From Curtobacterium sp. 'Ferrero' (lineage in GTDB: Bacteria; Actinomycetota; Actinomycetes; Actinomycetales; Microbacteriaceae): DNA of 64,000 bases. A program made the translations under genes and the position numbers. Shown here piece by piece: positions 24,399-33,127 of the stretch. Within the stretch, counting starts at the first letter, position 1. The number at the start of each line of letters is the position of its first letter. A model generated the notes under the pieces. It made no database searches. It was not told the origin of the DNA and worked only from the letters and a program-made list of their open reading frames with translations. The DNA lies in assembly GCF_002412165.1 (NCBI RefSeq), contig NZ_NXIA01000004.1, positions 166,207-230,206 on the forward strand. Direction: 5' to 3'.

Positions 24399-24803
24399 TC
24401 ACTTCGGCTGCGCGGCGAAGTCGACGACGGTCGTGGCGAGGGCGAACAGGGCGACGATGGTGACCATCGCTGCTGCTCCGTACATCCACGCGCGACGACG
24501 GGCACGACGGCGGCGTTCAGCGACGGACGCCCAGAGCACGATGCTGACGACGGCGGCGATCGGGAAGCCGATGAAGGCGACCGATCCGGCGGTGTCGTTG
24601 CACCTCCCCTCCCCACACGCGTCGAAGGCGAGCATCGACAAACCCACCCCGAACCAGCCGACGGCGAACATCGGCAGGCTCAACCCGAACAACGTCAGGG
24701 TGACCGCGAGATCCTTCCAGCCCGCGGGAGTCTGGATCGAGTGCGCGTGGCGGTCACGGCGCCCGAACGGGTAGAGATCGCCGCCGCCGTCGTCCTGCCT
24801 CAT
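24399..24803 (-). CDS. Three-helix membrane protein of unknown function
   Basis: A 134-residue orphan. Hydrophobic segments lie at about 31-53 (DLAVTLTLFGLSLPMFAVGWFGVGL), 72-93 and 105-126. The extracytoplasmic loop DACGEGRCNDTAG contains two cysteines that could form a disulfide bond. The basic stretch ERRRRARRRAW faces the cytoplasm. It has no obvious partner; it precedes the GNAT gene on the same strand by 93 bases. I do not recognise a family. Confidence 0.55.
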   Translation of the reverse strand: MRQDDGGGDLYPFGRRDRHAHSIQTPAGWKDLAVTLTLFGLSLPMFAVGWFGVGLSMLAFDACGEGRCNDTAGSVAFIGFPIAAVVSIVLWASVAERRRRARRRAWMYGAAAMVTIVALFALATTVVDFAAQPK

Positions 24804-24905
24804 GGCTCCAAGTGTGCTGCCTACCAGGCCGGCGATGTCCAGCTCGATCCCCGCACGGCCGCCGACGGCGGTTGGCTGACGTCAGTCAGTCACGTTACCG
24901 AGGAC

Positions 24906-25175
24906 GTGACTCCCTCCCCTCACGTGAAGTCCCGCTTCGACGTCGGTGTGATCGTCGGAAGCCTCCGCGCTGCGTCCGTGACTCGGCGACTCGCCGAGGG
25001 GCTCATTCGCTCCTCGCCCGCATCGCTCACCATGCGGCCGATCGAGATCGGTGACCTGCCGCTCTCCAACATCGCCCCGGTCGAGGACGCGACCCTCGAC
25101 GGCGCCGACCTGCACGTCGGGTACACGAAGGACGCGATCACGGGTGAGCCGGCCTTCGGGTCAGGCACCACGAAT
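24906..25175 (+). pseudogene. Chimeric remnant: flavin reductase N-terminus joined to a PRC-barrel fragment
   Basis: From GTG 24906 (or 24924) the frame reads RFDVGVIVGSLRAASVTRRLAEGLIRSSPASLTMRPIEIGDLPLSN, the first 45 residues of an NADPH-dependent FMN reductase (flavodoxin-like, GSLRxxS phosphate loop). At about 25072 it switches to APVEDATLDGADLHVGYTKDAITGEPAFGSG, a copy of residues 56-85 of the PRC-barrel protein at 22971. After that the frame has no recognisable domain and overlaps a gene on the other strand. Most of the flavin-binding fold is missing, so I read it as debris of a recombination event. Confidence 0.7.
25076..25165 (+). repeat. Second copy of the duplicated PRC-barrel segment
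   Basis: Near-identical to 23135-23224, about 1.94 kb away in the same orientation; similarity begins at a CCCGGTCGAGGACGCGACC stretch and fades after GACGCGATC. Confidence 0.85.
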
Positions 25176-25236
25176 CTTCCTCGGCGGGTCGTGGCGATCA
25201 AGAGCCGACGTGCGCTCCCGGCGGTCCAACACCTGA

Positions 25237-25830
25237 TCAGTCCGGAGGGCACGCTGGCTCGGTCAGGTGGCGAGGTACCCGCGCTGCGCAGATGGAACGC
25301 CCTGGCGGGAGCTCGCCGTGTTCGTGCTCGTACGCACACTCACTGCACGTCGCACTCTCGACGTTGCCGCTGCCGGGGTGCTCAGCCCACGGATGTCTGC
25401 ACGCCGGGCAGACAGTGTGCCGAAGGCGCTTCGACACCGCCCGGTGGCCGAGGATCACTGGCGCGGACCCGATCCACGGCCGCCATCGCCACCGGCGGCG
25501 AACCGCGATCGGCGTCTCGCCGACTTCGAGGAGCACCCGTGCCCGTCGAGACGTGGTCACGACGACCTCGCACGGGATCACACCGCGGAGCGTCACCGCG
25601 GTCGCGGTCACGTCGATGGACTCGAGGACGAGCTCACCGGTTCCACCAGCACTGTCGACGAGGACGTCCACCACGTCGGACACCGTGAGCGTCACCGGAA
25701 GCCGCACCGTGCCGGCGCTGGTGTCGTGTTCGAGGACCGATCCGTGCAGCATCAGCTGCCCGTCGACCGCACTCGCCGCAGTGACGTCGAACGTCGCGTC
25801 GTCGAGCTGGTCGAGGGAACGGAGGGGCAC
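25237..25830 (-). CDS. Protein with C-terminal zinc-ribbon-like cysteines
   Basis: A 197-residue protein I do not recognise. Residues 1-110 are beta-strand-like and polar (GQLMLHGSVLEHDTSAGTVRLPVTLTVSDVVDVLVDS). The C-terminal part carries CPACRHPWAEHPGSG and CSECAYEHEHGE plus a last Cys, four to five ligands spaced like a zinc ribbon; similar HPWxEHxG cysteine clusters occur in small actinobacterial proteins. The GTG at 25830 is preceded by GCGAGGATC. A longer frame upstream lacks a ribosome site. It is convergent with the chimeric remnant and divergent from 25920. Confidence 0.6.
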   Translation of the reverse strand: MPLRSLDQLDDATFDVTAASAVDGQLMLHGSVLEHDTSAGTVRLPVTLTVSDVVDVLVDSAGGTGELVLESIDVTATAVTLRGVIPCEVVVTTSRRARVLLEVGETPIAVRRRWRWRPWIGSAPVILGHRAVSKRLRHTVCPACRHPWAEHPGSGNVESATCSECAYEHEHGELPPGRSICAARVPRHLTEPACPPD

Positions 25831-25907
25831 AGCGTGATCCTCGCAGAAGACGGGCCGCTCGGAACGTGCCGACCAGATCGCGCTCGATCTCACGTCTCGC
25901 AGGCAGC

Positions 25908-25913
25908 TACTGT
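25908..25913 (+). promoter_or_regulatory. Putative leaderless -10
   Basis: TACTGT stands six bases before the GTG at 25920. Confidence 0.5.
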
Positions 25914-25919
25914 GTGAGC

Positions 25920-26360
25920 GTGTTGTCCCGCCCGTCACAGGAACCTCCGCCTCCGCTCCCGGCGGGCGTCGAGGCAGGCTTGTACCTGTTGCGACTGCCG
26001 GATCACCCGAATGATCTCGCGGGGTACCTGTCCGTCCGTCCAGACCACACGTTCGTCGAAGAAGGGCCCTGGTGGCGCCGACGTCGGGTCCGTCCGAGTC
26101 TGGTCGGTGAGTGGCACGTCGACTTCTGGGACTTCGACACGCTGCGGGCTTGGCCCGATGGGTCCCTGTCGTACGGCATCAGCGACGGGATGCCGTTCGG
26201 CGCTGCCGGGTTCGAGCAGCTCACGTCCGGGACCTTCCTGCTCCACGGGATCCTGTTCGACGTCGAGCGGGTCGATCCCGCGGAACGTCCGAACGAGTTC
26301 GGCGCGCATTTTCACTTCCTCGACCGAGCGGAGTGGAGGCGCAGCAGGAGCCGGAGATGA
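25920..26360 (+). CDS. Hypothetical soluble protein
   Basis: A 146-residue orphan with no signal peptide or membrane helix. After a Pro-rich start (PSQEPPPPLPAG) it is rich in aromatic residues: GLYLLRLPDHPNDLAGYLSVRPDHTFVEEGPWWRRRRVRPSLVGEWHVDFWDFDTLRAW. The length and the immunity-protein-like composition are suggestive but not diagnostic. The GTG start follows TACTGT by six bases, with no ribosome site. It lies 113 bases upstream of a secreted-protein gene on the same strand. Confidence 0.5.
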   Translation: MLSRPSQEPPPPLPAGVEAGLYLLRLPDHPNDLAGYLSVRPDHTFVEEGPWWRRRRVRPSLVGEWHVDFWDFDTLRAWPDGSLSYGISDGMPFGAAGFEQLTSGTFLLHGILFDVERVDPAERPNEFGAHFHFLDRAEWRRSRSRR

Positions 26361-26473
26361 TCGTCGAACGCATTCGTGGCGGTACGGCGCGCATCTACGA
26401 TCCCGGACTTGAAATGTAACGCTTTGCATGCGAGCCTATGGATCCTGGCAACGACGCCAGCAAGGAGGATCCA

Positions 26474-27103
26474 GTGAAGCTCTTCACGACCCATCGCCCT
26501 GTCGGCATCGCGACCATCGCGATCGCTGTCACCGCGCTCTTCACCACGACTCTGGGCGCAGCTCCAGCGGACGCAGTGCCCAGAGGAACACCTGTGCCGT
26601 CCTCAGCCCTCCCGCCTCAGGTCACCACGGCCCTCGAAGCCGCCATCGACGCCACGGGCACCTTCGACGGAAGACGGGCGATCAGCGCGGGCGTCACGCC
26701 GTCCACCGCGGATGACTTCGCGACCGGGTGGGCAGCCGCCGGGAAGCCGACACGGAACGCCACCATCGACCAGGTTGCGATCGCCGAAGTCCGCGACGCG
26801 CTCCCCTCGCTGCGCGCCTGCAGCGGCAAGAACCGATGGGACTACACGGGGATCCAACTCAACGTCTACCTCGACTCCTGCAACACCACTCGAGTAGCCG
26901 GCATCCTCGGAACAGCCGGAGGCGTCACCGCCGCGGCAGCAGCGATCACCGCCGTCACCGGCATCGGCCTCGCAGTCGCCGGGACGTTCGCGGGGCTCCT
27001 CGCCATCGCCGGCGGCATCGTGACGATCTGTTCGGCCCGGGGGAAGGGCGTGGTCATCCACAACATCCCGCCGGGTCCGGCGGTGTGGTGCAACGGACAG
27101 TAG
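26474..27103 (+). CDS. Secreted protein with a Gly/Ala-rich hydrophobic C-terminal hairpin
   Basis: A 209-residue orphan. The signal peptide covers residues 1-36 (basic start, IATIAIAVTALFTTTLGAAPADA). A polar region of about 95 residues with two cysteines follows. A 55-residue Gly/Ala-rich hydrophobic stretch (VAGILGTAGGVTAAAAAITAV and GIGLAVAGTFAGLLAIAGGIV) could form a helical hairpin in a membrane. It closes with CSARGKGVVIHNIPPGPAVWCNGQ. This architecture resembles secreted pore-forming or bacteriocin-like proteins, but I recognise no family. AAGGAGG precedes the GTG. A 71-residue membrane protein gene follows 15 bases later. Confidence 0.6.
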   Translation: MKLFTTHRPVGIATIAIAVTALFTTTLGAAPADAVPRGTPVPSSALPPQVTTALEAAIDATGTFDGRRAISAGVTPSTADDFATGWAAAGKPTRNATIDQVAIAEVRDALPSLRACSGKNRWDYTGIQLNVYLDSCNTTRVAGILGTAGGVTAAAAAITAVTGIGLAVAGTFAGLLAIAGGIVTICSARGKGVVIHNIPPGPAVWCNGQ

Positions 27104-27118
27104 CCGGACACCGGAACC

Positions 27119-27334
27119 ATGCAGATGAAACGCCTCTCGCTCACACTCAGGATCACGGGTTTCCTCGCGGCTGGAGCGTGCATCGCGCTCGGGATCGCAG
27201 CCTGCTTCACCGCTGAGCGGAGTAGCGCTCCGCAACTCGCGTTCGGCGCCACCGTGCTGGGGATCGTCAGCGTCATCGCCGTGCTGATCGGGAACAGCCT
27301 GCTCGAACAGAGACACCGCCCACCCTCCCGATGA
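27119..27334 (+). CDS. Small two-helix membrane protein following the secreted hairpin protein
   Basis: A 71-residue protein with hydrophobic segments at about 9-27 (LRITGFLAAGACIALGIAAC) and 38-60 (QLAFGATVLGIVSVIAVLIGNSLL), a basic N-terminus and a basic tail. It starts 15 bases after the stop codon of the secreted protein; a second in-frame ATG lies at 27125. Being small, membrane-embedded and co-directional, it could be a partner or protecting protein for its neighbour; this is inference only. The ribosome site is weak. Confidence 0.5.
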   Translation: MQMKRLSLTLRITGFLAAGACIALGIAACFTAERSSAPQLAFGATVLGIVSVIAVLIGNSLLEQRHRPPSR

Positions 27335-27399
27335 GCCGACCGGACAATCGGCCGGTCGCGTCGATGACCCTCGGACCGCGTCCGGAACCCGAAACGGAA

Positions 27400-27433
27400 G
27401 AACGCCCCGCCGGCCGAAGCCAGCGGGGCGTTC
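27400..27433 (-). terminator. Rho-independent-like terminator of nrdF
   Basis: GAACGCCCCGC (27400-27410) pairs perfectly with GCGGGGCGTTC (27423-27433) around a 12-base loop. On the minus strand a pyrimidine-rich TTCTTCCGTTTC region follows the stem. It lies 20 bases beyond the nrdF stop codon. Confidence 0.8.
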
Positions 27434-27452
27434 CCCACGAGTCGGACCGAGA

Positions 27453-28442
<990 letters not shown>

Positions 28443-28461
28443 TTACTGACTGACGAAGATG

Positions 28462-28505
28462 CGGACTGGAGGCGCGGTGCGGGGCCGCCCCGCGCCTCCA
28501 GTCCG
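28462..28505 (-). repeat. Dispersed GGAGGC palindrome, copy 6, inside the nrd operon
   Basis: CGGACTGGAGGCGCGG (28462-28477) pairs perfectly with CCGCGCCTCCAGTCCG (28490-28505). It sits between nrdE and nrdF. A compensated change (ACTGG/CCAGT in place of ACGGG/CCCGT) keeps the stem. Confidence 0.85.
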
Positions 28506-28525
28506 GAGGATGATCGCGTGAGCGA

Positions 28526-30679
28526 TCAGAGCATGCAGCTGACGCAGCCCTCGACCTCGGTGCCCTCGAGCGCGAGCTGGCGCAGACGGATGTAGTAGAT
28601 CGTCTTGATGCCCTTGCGCCATGCGTAGATCTGGGCCTTGTTGATGTCGCGCGTGGTCGCGGTGTCCTTGAAGAACAGCGTGAGCGACAGACCCTGGTCG
28701 ACGTGCTGGGTGGCGGCGGCGTAGGTGTCGATGATCTTCTCGGCACCGATCTCGTACGCGTCCTGGTAGTAGTCCAGGTTGTCGTTCGTCATGAACGGCG
28801 CCGGGTAGTAGACCCGACCGAGCTTGCCTTCCTTGCGGATCTCGATCTTCGACGCGATCGGGTGGATCGAGGACGTCGAGTGGTTGATGTACGAGATCGA
28901 CCCGGTCGGCGGCACGGCCTGGAGGTTCTGGTTGTAGATGCCGTGCTCCTGGACGGACGCCTTCAGCGCCTTCCAGTCGTCCTGCGTCGGGATGGCGATG
29001 TTCGCGTTCGCGAAGAGCTCCGCGACACGGGCCGTCGCCGGCGTCCACTCCTGGTCGGTGTACTTGTCGAAGAACTCGCCCGACGCGTACTTCGAGTCGC
29101 GGAAGCCGTCGAAGGTCTCCCCGGTCTCGATCGCGATCTTGTTCGACGCCCGCAGCGCGTGGAACAGCACCGTGTAGAAGTAGATGTTCGTGAAGTCGAT
29201 GCCCTCGTCGGAGCCGTAGTACACGCGCTCACGAGCGAGGTAGCCGTGCAGGTTCATCTGGCCGAGGCCGATGGCGTGCGACTTGTCGTTGCCGTCCTCA
29301 ACCGAACGCACCGACGAGATGTGCGACATCTGCGACACCGAGGTCAGGCCGCGGATTGCGGTCTCGATGGTCTTGCCGAAGTCCGGCGAGTCCATGGTGA
29401 GCGCGATGTTGAGCGACCCGAGGTTGCAGGAGATGTCCTTGCCGATCTCCTTGTAGGAGAGGTCCTCGTTGAAGGTTGTCGGGGTGTTGACCTGCAGGAT
29501 CTCCGAGCACAGGTTGGACATGTTGATCCGACCCTTGATCGGGTTGGCCTTGTTCACCGTGTCCTCGAACACGATGTACGGGTAGCCCGACTCGAACTGG
29601 ATCTCGGCGATGGTGGTGAAGAAGTCACGCGCCTTGATCTTCGTCTTCTTGATGCGCGAGTCGTCGACCATCTCGCGGTACTTCTCGGAGATCGGCACGT
29701 CGCCGAACGGGATGCCGTAGACCTTCTCGACGTCGTACGGCGAGAAGAGGTACATGTCCTCGTTGTTCTTCGCGAGTTCGAACGTGATGTCCGGCACGAC
29801 GACACCGAGCGACAGCGTCTTGATGCGGATCTTCTCGTCCGCGTTCTCGCGCTTGGTGTCGAGGAACCGCATGATGTCCGGGTGGTGCGCCGACAGGTAG
29901 ACGGCACCGGCACCCTGACGCGCACCGAGCTGGTTGGCGTACGAGAAGGAGTCTTCCAGCAGCTTCATCACGGGGATGATGCCCGAGGACTGGTTCTCGA
30001 TCTGCTTGATCGGGGCGCCGGCCTCGCGGATGTTGGAGAGCAGCAGGGCCACCCCGCCGCCGCGCTTCGAGAGCTGCAGCGAGGAGTTGATGCCGCGCGA
30101 GATCGACTCCATGTTGTCCTCGATGCGGAGGAGGAAGCAGGAGACGAGCTCGCCGCGCTGTGCCTTCGCGGTGTTGAGGAACGTCGGGGTCGCCGGCTGG
30201 AAGCGACCGGCGATGATCTCTTCCACGAGGTCGATCGCGAGCTGCTCGTTGCCCTGCGCGAGGCCGAGGGCGGTCATCACGACGCGGTCCTCGAAGCGCT
30301 CGAGGTAGCGCTTGCCGTCGAACGTCTTGAGCGTGTAGCTCGTGTAGTACTTGAACGCACCGAGGAACGTCTGGAACCGGAACTTCTTCGAGTACGCCAG
30401 GTCGTTGAGCCGCTGGATGAACTCGAGCGAGTACTGGTCGATCGTCTCGCGCTCGTAGTACTCGTTCTCGACCAGGTAGTCGAGCCGCTCCTTCAGGTTG
30501 TGGAAGAAGACGGTGTTCTGGTTGACGTGCTGCAGGAAGAACTGCTTGGCGGCCTCACGGTCCTTGTCGAACTGGATGTTCCCGTCCGAGTCGTAGAGGT
30601 TGAGCATCGCGTTGAGGGAGTGGTAGTCCATCCCCGTCTGCGGCGACGTCAGATCGACGTCTGCAACTGCTGCGTCCAA
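28526..30679 (-). CDS. nrdE: Class Ib ribonucleotide reductase alpha subunit
   Basis: A 717-residue catalytic subunit. The active-site segment [15 protein letters not shown] holds the thiyl cysteine and the N-x-C-x-E triad, NLGSLNIAL lies at the second redox cysteine region ([10 protein letters not shown]), and the C-terminal swinging arm ends in GCVSCML, reduced by NrdH. As expected for class Ib it lacks the long allosteric ATP cone. The start is uncertain: a TTG at 30679 overlaps nrdI by 31 bases, while the ATG of [14 protein letters not shown] 16 codons later matches the usual NrdE N-terminus; neither has a strong ribosome site. Confidence 0.95.
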   Translation of the reverse strand: MDAAVADVDLTSPQTGMDYHSLNAMLNLYDSDGNIQFDKDREAAKQFFLQHVNQNTVFFHNLKERLDYLVENEYYERETIDQYSLEFIQRLNDLAYSKKFRFQTFLGAFKYYTSYTLKTFDGKRYLERFEDRVVMTALGLAQGNEQLAIDLVEEIIAGRFQPATPTFLNTAKAQRGELVSCFLLRIEDNMESISRGINSSLQLSKRGGGVALLLSNIREAGAPIKQIENQSSGIIPVMKLLEDSFSYANQLGARQGAGAVYLSAHHPDIMRFLDTKRENADEKIRIKTLSLGVVVPDITFELAKNNEDMYLFSPYDVEKVYGIPFGDVPISEKYREMVDDSRIKKTKIKARDFFTTIAEIQFESGYPYIVFEDTVNKANPIKGRINMSNLCSEILQVNTPTTFNEDLSYKEIGKDISCNLGSLNIALTMDSPDFGKTIETAIRGLTSVSQMSHISSVRSVEDGNDKSHAIGLGQMNLHGYLARERVYYGSDEGIDFTNIYFYTVLFHALRASNKIAIETGETFDGFRDSKYASGEFFDKYTDQEWTPATARVAELFANANIAIPTQDDWKALKASVQEHGIYNQNLQAVPPTGSISYINHSTSSIHPIASKIEIRKEGKLGRVYYPAPFMTNDNLDYYQDAYEIGAEKIIDTYAAATQHVDQGLSLTLFFKDTATTRDINKAQIYAWRKGIKTIYYIRLRQLALEGTEVEGCVSCML

Positions 30680-31065
30680 AATGCATCCAATCCAGTGTTG
30701 ACGGCCTGCACGTCGTCAGGCGTTCCGAAGAGTTCGAAGCGGTACAGGAGGGGAACGCCGCACTTCTGCGCGATGACGTCCCCGGCGAGCCCGTAGGCGT
30801 CGCCGAAGTTGGTGTTGCCCCCGACGATGACGCCCCGGATGAGGGAACGGTTCTGCTCGTCGTTCAGGAACTTGATGACCTGCTTGGGGACCGCACCGTG
30901 TCCGTTCCCGCCGCCGTAGGTCGGCAGCACGAGCACGTACGGCTCGTCGACCCGCAGGAAGGGGTCGCTCGGGAAGAGCGGGATCCGGTCTGCCGGCCGG
31001 CCGAGCTTCTCGACGAAGCGGGCCGTGTAACCGGACACGCTCGAGAAGTAGACGAGGCGGCTCAT
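30649..31065 (-). CDS. nrdI: NrdI flavodoxin-like activator of class Ib reductase
   Basis: A 138-residue flavodoxin. It opens [19 protein letters not shown] (FMN phosphate loop SSxSGxTxRF) and continues with [26 protein letters not shown] and [19 protein letters not shown], the NrdI signature loops. It delivers superoxide to the NrdF manganese centre. GGAGCG precedes the ATG. It lies 88 bases after nrdH and overlaps the annotated nrdE start. Confidence 0.94.
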   Translation of the reverse strand: MSRLVYFSSVSGYTARFVEKLGRPADRIPLFPSDPFLRVDEPYVLVLPTYGGGNGHGAVPKQVIKFLNDEQNRSLIRGVIVGGNTNFGDAYGLAGDVIAQKCGVPLLYRFELFGTPDDVQAVNTGLDAFWTQQLQTSI

Positions 31066-31153
31066 CGTGCGCTCCTTGGTGAGAGGTGCGGACAACAGAT
31101 CGGAGGGCGGGTGCGTCACCGGTTCCGGGAGGGACGGCGACGCACCCGGGAGG

Positions 31154-31387
31154 TCACGCGAGCTCGGCGCTGAGGGTCGCGATCTTGTCGGGACGGAAGC
31201 CCGACCAGTGGTCGTCGTCGGTCACGACGACGGGGGCCTGCAGGTAGCCGAGGCTCTTGACGTGCTCGAGCGCGGCTTCGTCCGTCGAGACGTCGTGCAC
31301 TTCGTACTGGATGCCCTTGTTGTCGAGGGCCCGGTACGTCGCGGTGCACTGGACGCAGGACGGCTTGGTGTAGACGGTGACGGCCAT
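31154..31387 (-). CDS. nrdH: NrdH glutaredoxin-like redoxin
   Basis: A 77-residue thioredoxin-fold protein, [24 protein letters not shown], with the redox CVQC motif near residues 11-14 and the NrdH-specific [23 protein letters not shown] at the C-terminal half. It reduces the NrdE C-terminal cysteines using thioredoxin reductase. It is the first gene of nrdHIEF; GGGGAGAA precedes the ATG. Confidence 0.95.
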   Translation of the reverse strand: MAVTVYTKPSCVQCTATYRALDNKGIQYEVHDVSTDEAALEHVKSLGYLQAPVVVTDDDHWSGFRPDKIATLSAELA

Positions 31388-31484
31388 GTTCTCCCCTGGT
31401 GTTCTTGCTGGTGTTCTGCTTGCTGTGGAGTGGTTCTGATGCCTGTCCGCAGTCGTGTCCGAGGAGGGCCGCTGCGATGGCTCC

Positions 31485-31500
31485 ACACTACATCTAGTGG
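31485..31500. promoter_or_regulatory. NrdR box upstream of nrdHIEF
   Basis: ACACTACATCTAGTGG fits the NrdR-box pattern, with a perfect CACTA-N4-TAGTG dyad. It lies about 98 bases before nrdH. A clear second box at the usual 31-32-base spacing was not found. Confidence 0.75.
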
Positions 31501-31547
31501 CTGGCCGCTGCACCGACCACAAGAGAAAGTGTTACAGCCGTGTAGTT

Positions 31548-31663
31548 CTCCACAACGTCGTCCACAGTCTGTGGATTCCCGAGAGGCCCGGGATTCCGCC
31601 AGTCTCCGCCCGACCACCGACACTTCCCCACACCCGTGGACAGTCCCGATCCACATCTGTGGA
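31548..31663. promoter_or_regulatory. Cluster of TCCACA/TGTGGA motifs
   Basis: TCCACA-GTC-TGTGGA (31561-31575) and TCCACA-TC-TGTGGA (31650-31663) are perfect inverted repeats. Further CCACA and GTGGACA motifs lie at 31549-31554 and 31635-31641. TCGTCCACA (31558-31566) matches the high-GC DnaA box TTGTCCACA at eight of nine bases. Confidence 0.55.
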
Positions 31664-31776
31664 AACGTTCGGTCGGCGTGTCGCGGAACCCTGCTCGCAC
31701 CCCCGCCGGACACCCTGCACACGAGCGGCCCGCGCACACGTCCCCGACCGGGGGCCAGCCCCGTCCGTCCGGTCCG

Positions 31777-31782
31777 TACACT
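31777..31782 (+). promoter_or_regulatory. Putative leaderless -10 of MFS gene
   Basis: TACACT stands six bases before the GTG at 31789. Confidence 0.55.
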
Positions 31783-31788
31783 CGTCTC

Positions 31789-32994
31789 GTGAGCGCGTAC
31801 GGCACCCTCCTGAAGACCCCCGGCGTCGGCCGGGTGATCGCCGCGCAGCTCACCGCCCGGTTCCCGTTCGGGATGCTCTCGCTGGCCTACCTGCTCCACG
31901 TCGAGCACGTCTTCGACTCGTACGGCGCCGCGGGTCTCGTCCTCGCGACGACGAGCATCGGGCAGGCGATCGCGGGACCGCTCACCAGCCGGTGGATGGG
32001 CAGCTGGGGCATGCGCCCGGTGCTGATCCTCACGAGCATCGTCGCGCTCGCGAGCATGGGGGTCGTCGGCTTCGTGCTGATGCCGCTCTGGGGGTACGTC
32101 GTCGTCGGGTTCATCGGCGGACTGGCCGTCCCGCCCGTGCAGCCCGCTGTGCGGACGATCTACCCGAAGATGGTGACCTCCACGCAGCTCACCCCGCTGT
32201 TCTCGCTCGACGCCAGCGCACAGGAGCTCATCTGGGTGGCCGGGCCGGTCATCACCACGTTCGTCGCGACCCAGGTCGGCACGGTCGAGGCGATCGTCGT
32301 CGCGATGGCGTTCCTCGTCATCGGCGGCGTCTGGTTCATCGCCTCCCCGGAGCTCGGCCGCGTCCGCATCCCGCGGTCGAAGCGCGCGTTCGGCGTCGTC
32401 CTGCGCCGCCCCTCGGTCGTCGTCGCCACCCTCACCGGTCTGCTCCTGATCGGGGCCTGCGCCGCGGTCGAGGCGAGCGTCACGAGCGTGTTCGGTGAGG
32501 GCAGCCCGAACGCCGGCATCGTCCTGGCGGTCTTCGCGATCGGGTCGCTCGTCGGCGGCCTCGCGTTCGGCCACCGCCCGATCTCGCCGAACACCCTCTG
32601 GACCCGCATGGCGATCGTCTTCGTCGGACTCGCGCTCGCGGTCGGCGGGACGGACTTCTGGTGGCTCTGCCTGGCGCTCGTGATCGCCGGCGCGGGCATC
32701 GCCCCGGCCCTCGCGGTCATGTTCGGCTCGGTCTCCGCCACCGTGAAGTTCTCCGACACGGCCGAGGCGTACGGCTGGATGGGCACCGGACAGCTCATCG
32801 GCGCCGCCGGCGGCTCCGCGGTCGCGGGCTTCCTGATCGACCTGCACGGTCCGACGGGCGGGCTGATGGTCGGTGCGGGCATGGCCGCGGTCGGTGTGCT
32901 GCTCCCCCTCGTGTCCAAGCGCTGGCTGCCCGATCTCCGTGGCCGCGACGCCAGCCCCATCCCCGACACCGAGCCGGTGAACCTCCCCACGTAG
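31789..32994 (+). CDS. Major facilitator superfamily transporter
   Basis: A 401-residue transporter with about twelve hydrophobic helices. The N-terminal half has TARFPFGMLSLAYLLHVEHVFDSYGAAGLVLATTSIGQAIAGPLTSRWMGSWGMRPVLI, the MFS motif A region (SRWMGSWGMRP). It resembles the actinobacterial drug/sugar efflux-like MFS group; the substrate is unknown. The GTG at 31789 is chosen over upstream starts because TACACT precedes it by six bases and the hydrophobic part begins at once. It is divergent from nrdHIEF. Confidence 0.88.
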   Translation: MSAYGTLLKTPGVGRVIAAQLTARFPFGMLSLAYLLHVEHVFDSYGAAGLVLATTSIGQAIAGPLTSRWMGSWGMRPVLILTSIVALASMGVVGFVLMPLWGYVVVGFIGGLAVPPVQPAVRTIYPKMVTSTQLTPLFSLDASAQELIWVAGPVITTFVATQVGTVEAIVVAMAFLVIGGVWFIASPELGRVRIPRSKRAFGVVLRRPSVVVATLTGLLLIGACAAVEASVTSVFGEGSPNAGIVLAVFAIGSLVGGLAFGHRPISPNTLWTRMAIVFVGLALAVGGTDFWWLCLALVIAGAGIAPALAVMFGSVSATVKFSDTAEAYGWMGTGQLIGAAGGSAVAGFLIDLHGPTGGLMVGAGMAAVGVLLPLVSKRWLPDLRGRDASPIPDTEPVNLPT

Positions 32995-33009
32995 GCACGA
33001 CCCGCTCCA

Positions 33010-33027
33010 CGAAACGCGCGCGTTTCG
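33010..33027. repeat. 18-base perfect palindrome downstream of the MFS gene
   Basis: CGAAACGCGCGCGTTTCG reads the same on both strands and has no loop. It lies 15 bases after the MFS stop codon and about 100 bases before the aldo/keto reductase start. It could be a terminator core or an operator. Confidence 0.45.
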
Positions 33028-33115
33028 ACACCGCACACGTCGATCGACGCGCGGGACGTCGATCTCGTGGTGCGGGCACCGGCCTGGAGGCGCGGCGCAC
33101 CCCCGCCACGACCGG

Positions 33116-33121
33116 CAGGAT
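33116..33121 (+). promoter_or_regulatory. Putative leaderless -10 of aldo/keto reductase
   Basis: CAGGAT stands six bases before the ATG at 33128. Confidence 0.45.
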
Positions 33122-33127
33122 GGGTGC

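Noticed and set aside
31548..31663. Replication origin
   Set aside because: A few DnaA-like motifs occur, but there is no dnaA, dnaN or AT-rich unwinding region nearby.
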